Origin: Atherix ibis | Taxonomy: Eukaryota > Arthropoda > Insecta > Diptera > Athericidae | DNA: 64,000 nucleotides | Reading direction: 5' to 3' | Assembly: GCA_958298945.1 (NCBI GenBank) | Contig: OY282606.1 | Span: 87,117,696-87,181,695, forward strand | Part shown: one piece after another, positions 1-9,306 of the stretch | How positions within the stretch are numbered: the stretch's first letter is position 1 | How the letters are laid out: every line of letters begins with the position of its first letter | The notes under the pieces: model-generated | Database searches by the model: none | Seen by the model: only the letters and a program-made list of their open reading frames with translations | What the model was told of the DNA's origin: nothing | Made by a program: the position numbers and the translations under genes

Positions 1-1750
1 AAGAAAGGAACCAACGCCTCCGCCGATGTATAGTGTCCCAAGGAAAATAACATTTAAAAAAAAAAATGTTAAACATTTTATGAACCTTAAATTTTCTTTG
101 GATAATATTACCTTATTATAGAATCCAAAATCATGCATAGCCAAATTGAAATCAACAAGTTGCAGTACAAAGCTCAAAGTTTCCATTCATTTTCATCGTA
201 TCAGAATCGTCAGCATCATGAACTTATTATCTTGATTAAAACTAAGTACAAGTTCAATTATAGAAGTTTTTTTTTTCTGGTAAATTTTCAACTTTAATCA
301 ACATCTTGTAAGTAAAATTAACAAATAACTTAATTATGTAAAATAAAAAGCTAGAGACCAAAACTATTTAATGTAAATAATTGAGTAGAAGAGGACTAAC
401 TAAAATGTGACATGAAACAATGAACATAAGAACGTACTGTATTTTTGGTAATCTTTTATAACTTATAATCGTACAATTTTACTCAGCAAAGTAATCGGAC
501 CGTCCTTAAATACTAAAAACTGTCGCGTATTTTGAATAGACGAAAAACAAAGAATCATCAAAAATACCAACCCCTATTACTTTTTAATGGGTAATTGGCA
601 CAGACGTAGTATGAGTATTACACATTTCCAACCAACTTAAGCATTCTTTCGATGAAGTAAAAATCAAAGTGGCTAGAGACAATGTAGACATTTTCTTTGC
701 AAAATGAAAAATTGAAAATAAAAATAAAAATGTACAATAAAAGATCAAAAAAACGGGGGGAAATTTATGAAAATGGGGTAGACGCAGGTGAATAGAAGGT
801 GCAAAAAAAAAAATTATACACATTTTTTTCATATTTGTAAGGTAAAATCATGAAACTGAATGAATGGAAGTTGTGGATAACGTCTGGACGTCTATTAAAT
901 TTTATCATCGAGATACCAAACAAGTAGAAAAGAATGAAGAGCCAGACAAAAATATTGGTCGGTTGGTAGTTTGTTGGTTATCAATTTGGTGTCTTAGGAT
1001 TTTATACTGTCTTCAACTCAGTTCTACTGATTCTACTCCACAACATAATCAAATATTTCAAAAATGATAATTATCTTACAATGACGATGGGGTGACTAAA
1101 TCTTAAATGCTCGGAAAACCAAAAAATACTAATAATAACCGCTTTTTGTTCTTCTTGACTTATTTACACAAAAAAAAAATAATACAATAGAAAAAAGGCT
1201 TTAAGAATAGGAAAATTATTATTTTATTAATAAGCTCTATGAAAATACCCAAAAAAATTAGTTTGAATTGGATTTGGTTAAAATTTCAGATTTTTTTTTT
1301 TTTTGATTATGTCTCAAAATTTTTAGTAATTTTGTATACAAAATATAAACTAAGTTTAGTATTATAAATCCTAATTTAGATTTTTTCTATCTAAATTAGG
1401 ATTTAGATAAATTATTAGCAAAAATTAATAGTGTATAATTTGACTAATCGAATTTATGAATTATTTTATATAACAATAATTAATTTGAGATAATTGGGAA
1501 TTTTTTTTAGGGCATTTTGCAATTAAATGTGATTAATCAGAAGGTATTTGAATAAAAACTTTTGAAATTTACAATTACTAAATAATTACTTTAAGAAGCA
1601 GATGTATGTGTGGAGAAATACAAGAAATATTTGCAAGGACAAGAAGGATTAATCACTCATTGTTATTTCTCAACTCACGGTTCTATTTTAATGAAGACGA
1701 AGCAAATATTGAAATGTCCTAGAAAGACTTAAAGTCCAATATTATTGGTA
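1..1750. other. AT-rich intergenic DNA, no gene seen
   Basis: Only short AT-rich open frames without recognisable domains occur here. They contain many A/T homopolymers and no family motif that I can identify. No promoter, RNA gene or transposon end could be supported. Confidence 0.6.
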
Positions 1751-1912
1751 TGGCCGAAAAAATACTAGACCCGAGTCGCAAAGATATTTGGAACGGCTGG
1801 TTTGACGATGATTGAGAGAAAACAGACACGTGTCGAGAATTATCGTGAAGCGCGAAGAGCGGAAAGAAGGATTCAAAGACAAAATGAAAATTCTTGGTAG
1901 AACCAGCAAAGT
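1751..1912 (+). pseudogene. possible non-LTR retrotransposon ORF2 relic
   Basis: A frame interrupted by stops reads KDIWNGWFDDD, then after a stop a basic stretch REARRAERRIQRQNEN. A WFD(D/E) motif followed by a lysine/arginine-rich helix resembles the segment between endonuclease and reverse transcriptase in RTE/Jockey-type elements. It ends at the outer edge of the left antimicrobial-gene arm. The match is short and by eye, so it stays tentative. Confidence 0.35.
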
Positions 1913-2175
1913 TTATTAAAATTTATAGTATATTCTCTCACTTAAAGTCTTTATTTAATTATAAATCAGTCAGTTTTTATTATTATTTGGAATATAATCG
2001 ATTTCTTAATAGGTAAAATATAAAACCAGTTTACATGCATATAAATAAAACTAATTAAATGTAAGTTATACAATCTTAGAAATAATAAAAAATAATTTTA
2101 TAAGGATTTAAAAAAAAGAAGAAAATGACAAGTCATCCTTCAAGAAGAGCTTATAAAAAGTGCATACGTCCAATT

Positions 2176-2604
2176 TTAAAACCGGTGTGTGAATGAAAGT
2201 CCACCTCCCCAGCTGGGTCGCTGGGTTCCCATCATTCCTCCATAGTGTCGTTGATAGAAGGCATTTCCATCAAGGGTTGTTCGGCCGTTTCGACTCTCAA
2301 ATAAACGTCCTCCAAAATTAGCTTGCACATCGGTTCCATAGCCATGCTGGTTATAAACATCGACACCGATATTTTGCCGTTTTTGTCTGTTACGAGACAA
2401 AATTTTGTCTTGATCATATACTGGAAGAAAATATTGTTGATCTCCATCGATTGGTTCCAAATTTCGTCTTGTTCTGATAATATTTTCTATTTCTTCATTC
2501 CCAAATGAGAATTTATCGTAGATTGGGTCTTCGCTATTGATTGGAAGTGTGAATCCATAACTTAAAGCTATTAAAGCCAAAATAATAATTCCTTTTCCAA
2601 ACAT
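2176..2604 (-). CDS. diptericin/attacin-like antimicrobial peptide precursor, copy A
   Basis: Intronless, 142 aa. Residues 1-17 are a signal peptide (MFGKGIIILALIALSYG), so the product is secreted. Two furin-type sites follow, RTRR at 44-47 and RQKR at 73-76, leaving a 66-residue mature peptide that begins with Gln77 (likely pyroglutamate). The mature part is rich in Gly, Arg and Asn, with motifs GYGTDVQANFGG, LDGNAFYQRH and a terminal GGGLSFTHRF, which resembles the glycine-rich domain of diptericins and attacins. That family acts in humoral immunity by permeabilising Gram-negative bacteria; the role here is inferred. It is divergent from gene B across a 521 bp promoter region, with a TATA box at 2679-2686 and an initiator at 2650-2655. 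It differs from A' by two residues (Asp26/His and Lys67/Arg). Another glycine-rich AMP family is possible, but precursor architecture makes an AMP very likely. Confidence 0.82.
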   Translation of the reverse strand: MFGKGIIILALIALSYGFTLPINSEDPIYDKFSFGNEEIENIIRTRRNLEPIDGDQQYFLPVYDQDKILSRNRQKRQNIGVDVYNQHGYGTDVQANFGGRLFESRNGRTTLDGNAFYQRHYGGMMGTQRPSWGGGLSFTHRF

Positions 2605-3125
2605 TTCAATATTTTGTGCGATTTCTTATTTTCAAGAAACTTAGTAGAAAACTGATGCTTTTTCTAAGCACAAATTACTATTTATAGGAATCGTAATCGA
2701 ATAAACTTTATGATTTAGTAAGAAAAGGGGATTTATTAAAATTTACCGCCAATAATATTTTTTGTTAGAAAATTACCTAAGTACCCAATTATGGTGATCC
2801 ACTTAGTCAAATAGTAAACATTTACTTGTAAATTATTTTAATTGAATGAATTTTATAGATTATAATTAAATCTTCATTGATTCAAAATATGTGAAAAAAA
2901 TGTCAAGGGTCAGTCACTCTACTGATAAGAACCTAGTAGAATTCGTGCTCTGTTTTTGTTTTCTAATATTTGGTAAAATAGAAATGGGAAAATGTAATTT
3001 TTTAAAAAAACCTTACCACTTATTAAAGGTTACTGCTTACTAAAAAATTTACTATAAAAAGTTTCTTTTGATCAGAAAATAGTATCAGTTCTTAACAGCA
3101 CATCACCAAATTCAATTCAAACAAC
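2605..3125. promoter_or_regulatory. bidirectional promoter of genes A and B (left arm)
   Basis: Each gene has its own TATA box and arthropod TCAGTT initiator: for B, TATAAAAA at 3053-3060 and TCAGTT at 3085-3090; for A on the minus strand, TATAAATA at 2679-2686 and TCAGTT at 2650-2655. Between them are a kappaB-like GGGGATTTAT at 2727-2736 and a GATAAGA at 2924-2930. Kappa-B plus GATA sites are the known combination in fly AMP promoters driven by Relish/Dif. The kappaB match is imperfect, so inducibility is inferred. All these sites recur at mirrored positions in the other arm. Confidence 0.6.
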
Positions 3126-3527
3126 ATGTTCGGTAAAGCAATTATTTTCTTGGCTTTGGTAGCTTTTTGCCAAGCATTCACACTTCCGCTTAACGAGGAG
3201 CAGCCCAAATTTGAAGGAGTTATTTTGAGTCCAGATGAAGTCGACGAATTGTTGAGGACTAGAAGAAGTTTGGAAGCAGATCAATATAATGCAGAGCTAG
3301 TTTTACCTTACAACCGACTGAAACGACAAAGTGTTGGAGTCGATGTTTATAACCAACATGGCTATGGAACCGATCTACAAGCTAATTTTGGTGGCCGTTT
3401 ATTCGAGAGTCGAAACGGCCGAACAACGCTTGATGGAAATGCCTTCTATCAACGACACTATGGAGGAATGATGGGAACCCAACGACCCAGTTGGGGAGGT
3501 GGACTTTCATTCACACACCGATTCTAG
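3126..3527 (+). CDS. diptericin/attacin-like antimicrobial peptide precursor, copy B
   Basis: Intronless, 133 aa. Signal peptide at residues 1-17 (MFGKAIIFLALVAFCQA), furin-type sites RTRR at 44-47 and RLKR at 64-67, and a 66-residue mature peptide from Gln68 to Phe133. The mature peptide differs from that of gene A at only three positions, whereas the pro-region between signal peptide and second cleavage site is almost unrelated to A apart from the shared RTRR. The ATG follows a TATA box and initiator at the expected spacing, and AATAAA lies at 3598-3603, 70 bp after the stop. As for A, the inferred role is a secreted immune effector against bacteria. It differs from B' at three residues. 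Confidence 0.82.
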   Translation: MFGKAIIFLALVAFCQAFTLPLNEEQPKFEGVILSPDEVDELLRTRRSLEADQYNAELVLPYNRLKRQSVGVDVYNQHGYGTDLQANFGGRLFESRNGRTTLDGNAFYQRHYGGMMGTQRPSWGGGLSFTHRF

Positions 3528-3597
3528 ATATTTCTAGTGATCTAACCTAATGTGTACATATTAACAAATAATTTTATATAACTAAACTAAGTTCTTT

Positions 3598-3603
3598 AAT
3601 AAA
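3598..3603 (+). terminator. poly(A) signal of gene B
   Basis: A canonical AATAAA lies about 70 bp downstream of the gene B stop codon. The same hexamer is conserved at the mirrored place downstream of B' (reverse complement TTTATT near 6893-6898). Confidence 0.6.
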
Positions 3604-4133
3604 TATGATTAATTGAAAATCTTTGTTTTTATTAATTTTTTAATATTGTTTTTGAAATTATCATAAATACCTTACATCAAACAACATTTAGAGTCTTTAC
3701 AAATCATCATGAACTGAGTAAAAAAATCATCTTTGGTATACAAAGTCGGAAATGTTCAATAAATTTTTATTTTAGCCATTTTAAGAATATATATAATTAT
3801 ACCTAAAATAACTATATAATACCTTATCCAAATCCGAATAACATTATCTTCTAGGGTACGATGGAAAAGTGTTGAAATTAGTACGAGATTAAATGGCAAC
3901 GCAGGTCTTTGAAAGCGAAGATTTCTGAGTTGTATATTTTTTTAAGAGCCTATAAACTAAAGGCTTTGACAAAGTAAGCATTGAGCGATACGCCATCGAA
4001 TAAAACATAAACGTGATCCAATCGTCTTATGAAAAGTTGTCCTTCATGACATTTCTGTGGTGCTAAATTTACTAACTCTTATCCGCAGAACTTAACTCAG
4101 AATTTCTTTTTGAGTAGGACTCCTTACATTATT

Positions 4134-5390
4134 GTATGTAATTTCGTTTGTTTTTTATAAAAATGAAAGACGATTTTCTTATAGTGGATTAATAGCTTAT
4201 TCAATTAAATATTGTCCAGTCTAATCCAATATCCTTTGCCATCTTCTTGGCAGTAGCATGATTCCACGCTCATAAAATGTTTGTTCTTTGCTGGCAAAAA
4301 ACTGATCCAAAAGTGATTTTTGACCTCCTCATTTAAATTAAACATTTTACCGTCTACAAAATTTTGTAGAGACCGGATCAAATGATAATCGGAAGATGCT
4401 AGGTTAGGAAAGTATGATGGGTATGGCAGTATATCCCATCCAAGCTCTAAAAGTTTTTGCCGAGTGGTCAAACTTGTATGTGGTTTCGCATTATCCTGTT
4501 GGAACACTATACCTTTCCTATTGACCAATTTTGACATTTTTTCTTTAAGTGAATCATTCAATTCGTCCAACTGATAGTAGTACACTTCAGAATTGCTCGG
4601 TAGAATCTCAAAATAAACGATTCCTTTGAAATCCCATCAAACAAATAGCATTACATTTTTTTGATGAATATTGGCTTTCGAAGTACTTTGAGCTGGTTCA
4701 TCTTTTCTACTCCAGGATCTTTTGCACTTAACATTGTTGTAGACAATGCATTTTTCGTCTCCAGTAATGATATGCTTCAAAAATGGATTATTTTCTTTGC
4801 GTTTAAGAAGCAAATCACAAACGTCAATGCGACGCCACAATTTTTTTTCCGTAAGAAGATGAGGAACCCATATGTCGAGCTTTGAGATAAAACCTAACCG
4901 TTTCAAATGATCATAAACGGTCTAATTCGATAAATTTAATCTCTCAGCGATCTCACAAGTTGTTGTTCGTCGGTTTGCAATTAATACCTTTATTGTATCT
5001 TCATCAGGTTCCACTGGCCTTCCAGATCGTGGTGCATGTTCGAGATCATAATTGCCGGATCGAAATTTTGCAAATCAGTTTTGGCGCTGGCGCTCACTTA
5101 ACACGTCTTCTCCATACACATCGGATAATTTTGTTCTTTCTTGAACAGCATTTATATATTTTCTTTAATAAAAAAGTAAAATATGCCGAAAATGCTGTTT
5201 TTCACTTTCCATATTTAAAAGAGTATCAACCAAAAACTACTGTGCAAAATCATTTGAATTTTTTCATAAGCAAAAAATATCAGCTGTCAAAATACATACG
5301 ATTATGTGGCTTAAGTATGAAGTTGTTTATGAAAAAATATAATTAAGTCCTCTGTTGGGAAATAACGAAATTACTTTCCGGACAACCCAA
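4134..5390 (-). mobile_element. decayed mariner (irritans-like) transposon
   Basis: A minus-strand transposase is broken by stops and frameshifts. Recognisable blocks are the second helix-turn-helix end (WVPHLLTEKK, 4870 region), HIITGDEKC (first catalytic Asp), FQQDNAKPHTS (second) and NLASSDYHLI (third) near 4380-4500. The usual PDLAPSD is NLASSD, and a stop interrupts the chain near 4634. The 5' end keeps a terminal inverted repeat at 5364-5390 followed by TA. The opposite end is eroded and only a GTAATTTCGTTT core remains near 4140. It is a sibling of the element at 33118-34025. It lies in the spacer of the AMP inverted repeat. Confidence 0.85.
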
Positions 5391-5392
5391 TA

Positions 5393-6450
5393 CTTCTTCA
5401 TCCAACCGTTCTATTTCCGAACCCTATTTTCAACCTTCTTAAATATTTTAGTTTGCTCTACAATATTTAACATTTTCTGGCTTCTCTCTCCAAGTAACTA
5501 TCAACTTAAGGAAGCTCGCAATGCAAACCCATATGAGATATGGAGTCCCCAAATGGCCCCGTGGTTCTGGCGCTACAAAGTGGCATTTAGCTCTTGTCTC
5601 GTAGACCTTACAATGAACCAAACAAACAAGTGCGAAGAACCTGTATCGGTGCAAAACGTATGAATACCAGTGCATCTAACTACGGGTCGTTCGGTCAAAA
5701 ATATTGCTACTGGGGATGAAAGTGTGACCCAGACACCTACAACCTCAATTCGTCGTTGTGGATAGCAATTCAATTATTGTTATATGTCTATAAAATTTAA
5801 TTTATACAGGAACTAAAGCCTAGAGACTATTTGCAGTGCTGTATATTAACAAATTGGGTGCTTGAACAACAAGCAGTTAATTCCGATTTTTCAAGGAAAA
5901 AATCATAATTAGGGAAGAGGCACATTTCTACCAAACTTAACGAATAAATCCCATTCGTTTGGAGTGTTAAAAATTAATAGATTACTATTTGGTGGCGTAT
6001 TTGGAATGGCGGAATTATCGGGATGTACTTCTTTGGAAATGATAACGGTAATGCTATTAGAATGAACGGTCAACGTTATCCTGGCATGACCACAAACATT
6101 TTATGGCATGAATCGGAAGACATATAATTGAACAATATGTAATCTTAAGAAGACGATACCACTTGCCACATAGTATGTGAAACATGGCCACATGGTGAAC
6201 GAAATTTCAAGGACGCATTATCTCTCGAGACAACGACGTCATATGGCCAATGAGATTTTGTGATTTGACAGTTTCATTCTTTGAAACCTCGAGAAGATTG
6301 CAGACGTAAAGGATAAAATCATACCGAACGATGCTAAAAATAGTCTTCAAAAACTTTAATACGCGCATAATGTGTTAATGTAGCGACCCCTTTTAATGGT
6401 TAAGAAGGTTGAAAATAGGGCTTGACAGTCGAATGGTTGGATCTAAGAAT
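5393..6450 (+). mobile_element. terminal-inverted-repeat element with a DD41D-type transposase relic
   Basis: Bases 5393-5444 match the reverse complement of 6400-6450, including an uninterrupted 21-base core (CCCTATTTTCAACC... at 5422). The interior carries a plus-strand transposase relic full of stops: KIIIREEAHFYQ near 5900-5935 (counterpart of IIFSDEAHF), GGIIGMYFF-like sequence near 6010-6040 and QQDDATCHIV-like sequence near 6140-6175. The element starts 2 bp after the mariner to its left. The 5500-5890 part is unassigned. The terminal repeats differ from those of the better preserved DD41D element at 52954, so this is another subfamily or a non-autonomous host of the relic. Confidence 0.65.
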
Positions 6451-6524
6451 TCAAAGTTAAAAGGAATTCTCTTCAAACAAAATTTTGGGTTAAAAGGCAT
6501 TTGTTTAGTTTATGAGAGATAGTA

Positions 6525-6650
6525 AGTTGAACACCACATGATTGGTATGAAGGACCGAGCTGGCTACTAAAGAGGACATCATGGGTAAGTGCTGTATGAC
6601 CAAATTAACCGGAAAAAATGCCACAGTACGCAAAATGTATTTTTCCAAAA
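6525..6650 (-). pseudogene. non-LTR retrotransposon C-terminal fragment
   Basis: On the minus strand the frame reads a LLTHDVLFSSQLGPSYQSCGV-like string, matching the GHT...C..CG zinc-knuckle region at the end of Jockey/I-type ORF2 proteins. The same motif is better preserved at 59790-60000. Very short, hence moderate confidence. Confidence 0.45.
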
Positions 6651-6967
6651 TAACCAATTGCATAAAACGTTCGGATTATGACTAAATTTGGCAAAACTTT
6701 TAAATTATAAATTCTTTAATAAAAATCTGTTATGAGAGAATATTTCCGACTTGGTATACCAAAGATGATTCTAACATTCCGTTCATGATCATTTGTAAAG
6801 ACTATAAATACTGTTTCATTTAAGGTATTTATGATAATATCAAACACAATATTAAAAAATTAATAAAAACAAAGATTTTCAATTAATCATATTTATTAAA
6901 GAACTTAGTTTAGTTATATAAAATTATTTGTTAATATGTATACATTAGGTTAGATCACTAGAAATAT

Positions 6968-7369
6968 CTAGAATCGGTGTGTGAATGAAAGTCCACCTCC
7001 CCAACTGGGTCGTTGGGTTCCCATCATTCCTCCATAGTGTCGTTGATAGAAAGCATTTCCATCAAGCGTTGTTCGGCCGTTTCGACTCTCGAATAAACGG
7101 CCACCAAAATTAGCTTGTAGATCGGTTCCATAGCCATGTTGGTTATAAACATCGATTCCAACACTTTGTCGTTTCAGTCGGTTGTAAGGTAAAACTAGCT
7201 CTGCATTATATTGATCTGCTTCCAAACTTCTTCTAGTCCTCAACAGTTCGTCGACTTTATCTGGACTTAAAATAACTCCTTCAAATTTGGGCTGCTCCTC
7301 GTAAAGTGGAAGTGTGAATGCTTGGCAAAAAGCTACCAAAGCCAAGAAAATAATTGCTTTACCGAACAT
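6968..7369 (-). CDS. diptericin/attacin-like antimicrobial peptide precursor, copy B'
   Basis: Intronless, 133 aa, inverted duplicate of gene B. It has the same signal peptide (1-17), RTRR at 44-47, RLKR at 64-67 and 66-residue mature peptide. Differences from B are Asn23 to Tyr, Glu38 to Lys, and Val72 to Ile in the mature peptide. Frame, start context, TATA (7435-7442, reverse strand) and initiator (7405-7410) are intact, so it looks functional. The Glu-to-Lys change alters the charge of the acidic pro-region just before the first cleavage site. Confidence 0.82.
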   Translation of the reverse strand: MFGKAIIFLALVAFCQAFTLPLYEEQPKFEGVILSPDKVDELLRTRRSLEADQYNAELVLPYNRLKRQSVGIDVYNQHGYGTDLQANFGGRLFESRNGRTTLDGNAFYQRHYGGMMGTQRPSWGGGLSFTHRF

Positions 7370-7891
7370 GTTGTTTGATTTGAATTTGGTGATGTGCTGT
7401 TAAGAACTGATACTATTTTCTGATCAAAAGAAACTTTTTATAGTAAATTTTTTAGTAAGCAGTAACCTTTAATAAGTGGTAAGGTTTTTTTTAAAAAATT
7501 ACATTTTCCCATTTCTATTTTACCAAATATTAGAAAACAAAAACAGAGCACGAATTCTACTAGGTTCTTATCAGTAGAGTGACTGACCCTTGACATTTTT
7601 TTAACATATTTTGAATCAACGAAGATTTAATTATAATCTATAAAATTCATTCAATTAAAATAATTTACAAGTAAATGTTTACTATTTGACTAAGTGGATC
7701 ACCATATTTGGGTACTTAGGTAATTTTCTAACAAAAAATATTATTGGCGGTAAATTTTAATAAATCCCCTTTTCTTACTAAATCATAAAGTTTATTCGAT
7801 CACGATTCCTATAAATAGTAATTTGTGCTTAGAAAAAGCATCAGTTTTCTACTAAGTTTCTTGAAAATAAGAAATCGCACAAAATATTGAA
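7370..7891. promoter_or_regulatory. bidirectional promoter of genes B' and A' (right arm)
   Basis: This is the mirror copy of 2605-3125. TATA and initiator for A' are at 7810-7817 and 7841-7846; for B' they are at 7435-7442 and 7405-7410 on the minus strand. The kappaB-like ATAAATCCCC (7760-7769) and TCTTATC (GATA site, 7566-7572) are both kept. Confidence 0.6.
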
Positions 7892-8320
7892 ATGTTTGGA
7901 AAAGGAATTATTATTTTGGCTTTAATAGCTTTAAGTTATGGATTCACACTTCCAATCAATAGCGAACACCCAATCTACGATAAATTCTCATTTGGGAATG
8001 AAGAAATAGAAAATATTATCAGAACAAGACGAAATTTGGAACCAATCGATGGAGATCAACAATATTTTCTTCCAGTATATGATCAAGACAGAATTTTGTC
8101 TCGTAACAGACAAAAACGGCAAAATATCGGTGTCGATGTTTATAACCAGCATGGCTATGGAACCGATGTGCAAGCTAATTTTGGAGGACGTTTATTCGAG
8201 AGTCGAAACGGCCGAACAACCCTTGATGGAAATGCCTTCTATCAACGACACTATGGAGGAATGATGGGAACCCAGCGACCCAGCTGGGGAGGTGGACTTT
8301 CATTCACACACCGGTTTTAA
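7892..8320 (+). CDS. diptericin/attacin-like antimicrobial peptide precursor, copy A'
   Basis: Intronless, 142 aa, inverted duplicate of gene A with two substitutions (His26 and Arg67, both in the pro-region). The mature 66-residue peptide (77-142) is identical to that of A. Signal peptide 1-17; furin-type sites at 44-47 and 73-76. A possible AATAAA lies at 8518-8523. Some silent sites in the mature region agree with gene B and not with A (TTCGAG against TTTGAG in the LFES codons), a trace of sequence exchange inside the cluster. Confidence 0.82.
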   Translation: MFGKGIIILALIALSYGFTLPINSEHPIYDKFSFGNEEIENIIRTRRNLEPIDGDQQYFLPVYDQDRILSRNRQKRQNIGVDVYNQHGYGTDVQANFGGRLFESRNGRTTLDGNAFYQRHYGGMMGTQRPSWGGGLSFTHRF

Positions 8321-8689
8321 AATTGGACGTACGCACTTTTCATAAGCTCTTCTTGAAGGATGACTTGTCTTTTTTTCTCCTTTTTTAAATCCTTATAAAA
8401 TTATTTTTTATTCTTGCTGAGATTGTATAACTTACATTTAATTAGTTTTATTTATATATATGCATGTAAACTGTTTTTATATTTTACCTATTAAGAAACT
8501 ATTATAATCCAAATAATAATAAAAACTGACTGATTTATAATTAAAAGAAAATGACTTTAACTATAAATTTAAAAAACTTTTATATGACTGGATTAACTAT
8601 TTATATTAACAATCAAATTTAGTCAATGTTTAAATGATGGCAAGAATACCTAAGTTAACAATTTTATACAATGTTATGTCCGAGGTCAT

Positions 8690-8880
8690 ATGGTAATTTT
8701 GGGCAATGATCGGTAAATAACGCCTTTATATATTCGCATACTTTGTTTGGTTACTGAAGAGGACATAACTGGTAAGTTCGGTACCATCAATTCGAATTCT
8801 GAAAAGTTTTCTTGCCGAGCATTTTGGATCGTTGTTGAATAGTCTGGTTTGTCGGTGTTTAGTCAATATTTTGAACTATT
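8690..8880 (-). pseudogene. non-LTR retrotransposon C-terminal fragment
   Basis: The minus strand reads RIRIDGTELTSYVLF, related to the RIRIGHTAL string of the retrotransposon at 59790-60000. It sits just outside the right AMP arm. Only about 60 residues can be followed. Confidence 0.4.
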
Positions 8881-9115
8881 GATCCAGTCTATTTGCCTGC
8901 CCATTGTGAAAGTTGTTAAATAATTTGTGGTGAGTAGATGGGGCAACATCAGAAATTCAGTGGGAACACGACGATAGACCCCAGTTAATCAGTCCGCTCT
9001 TGAGGAATACTCTTGAGGAACGCAAGCGTAGATGGTAAATATATTAAGAAAATTCTATATTTATCTTGAAACAGCGTTTGTTGGTCACCAACAATTAGGC
9101 GGAGGAAAGGATTCT

Positions 9116-9169
9116 TTCAGGAGTTTATAGAATTATTTCCTGTTGGAAATAATTCTATAAACTCCTGAA
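9116..9169. repeat. perfect 25 bp hairpin with a 4-base loop
   Basis: Bases 9116-9140 pair without mismatch with 9145-9169; the loop is TGTT. No transposon ends or open frame surround it. Perfect stem and tiny loop mean recent formation. Confidence 0.95.
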
Positions 9170-9306
9170 CCAAAAATGGGAATTAATAAGATTTTTCATA
9201 TCGGTTGCCCAATCAGATACTTTTAATTATATGACATTTCTGCTACACCATCGCTTTAAGGATTTTTTTTCCTCCTTTAACTATTAGTACTTTTAAAGTG
9301 ATATAC

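Larger units (their letters stand above)
1915..3752 (+). repeat. left arm of a 1.84 kb inverted repeat carrying genes A and B
   Basis: This arm matches the reverse complement of 6743-8581; paired positions sum to about 10,496 throughout (gene A start 2604 with 7892, gene B start 3126 with 7369). Similarity covers both genes, the shared promoter and 3' flanks, with scattered substitutions and small indels, so the copies are distinct and not a simple assembly echo. The arms are separated by about 3 kb of transposon remnants. Confidence 0.93.
6743..8581 (-). repeat. right arm of the inverted repeat carrying genes B' and A'
   Basis: This is the reverse-complement partner of 1915-3752. Gene order is mirrored, so the locus reads A(-) B(+) spacer B'(-) A'(+). 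Divergence is concentrated in non-coding sequence and toward the edges. Confidence 0.93.

Noticed and set aside
4661..5346. Plus-strand frames of 74 and 128 codons
   Set aside because: They are antisense shadows of the minus-strand mariner transposase.
5448..5773. Minus-strand frames of 66 and 75 codons with a somewhat protein-like composition
   Set aside because: No family match, and they lie inside the inverted-repeat element at 5393-6450; not supported as a gene.
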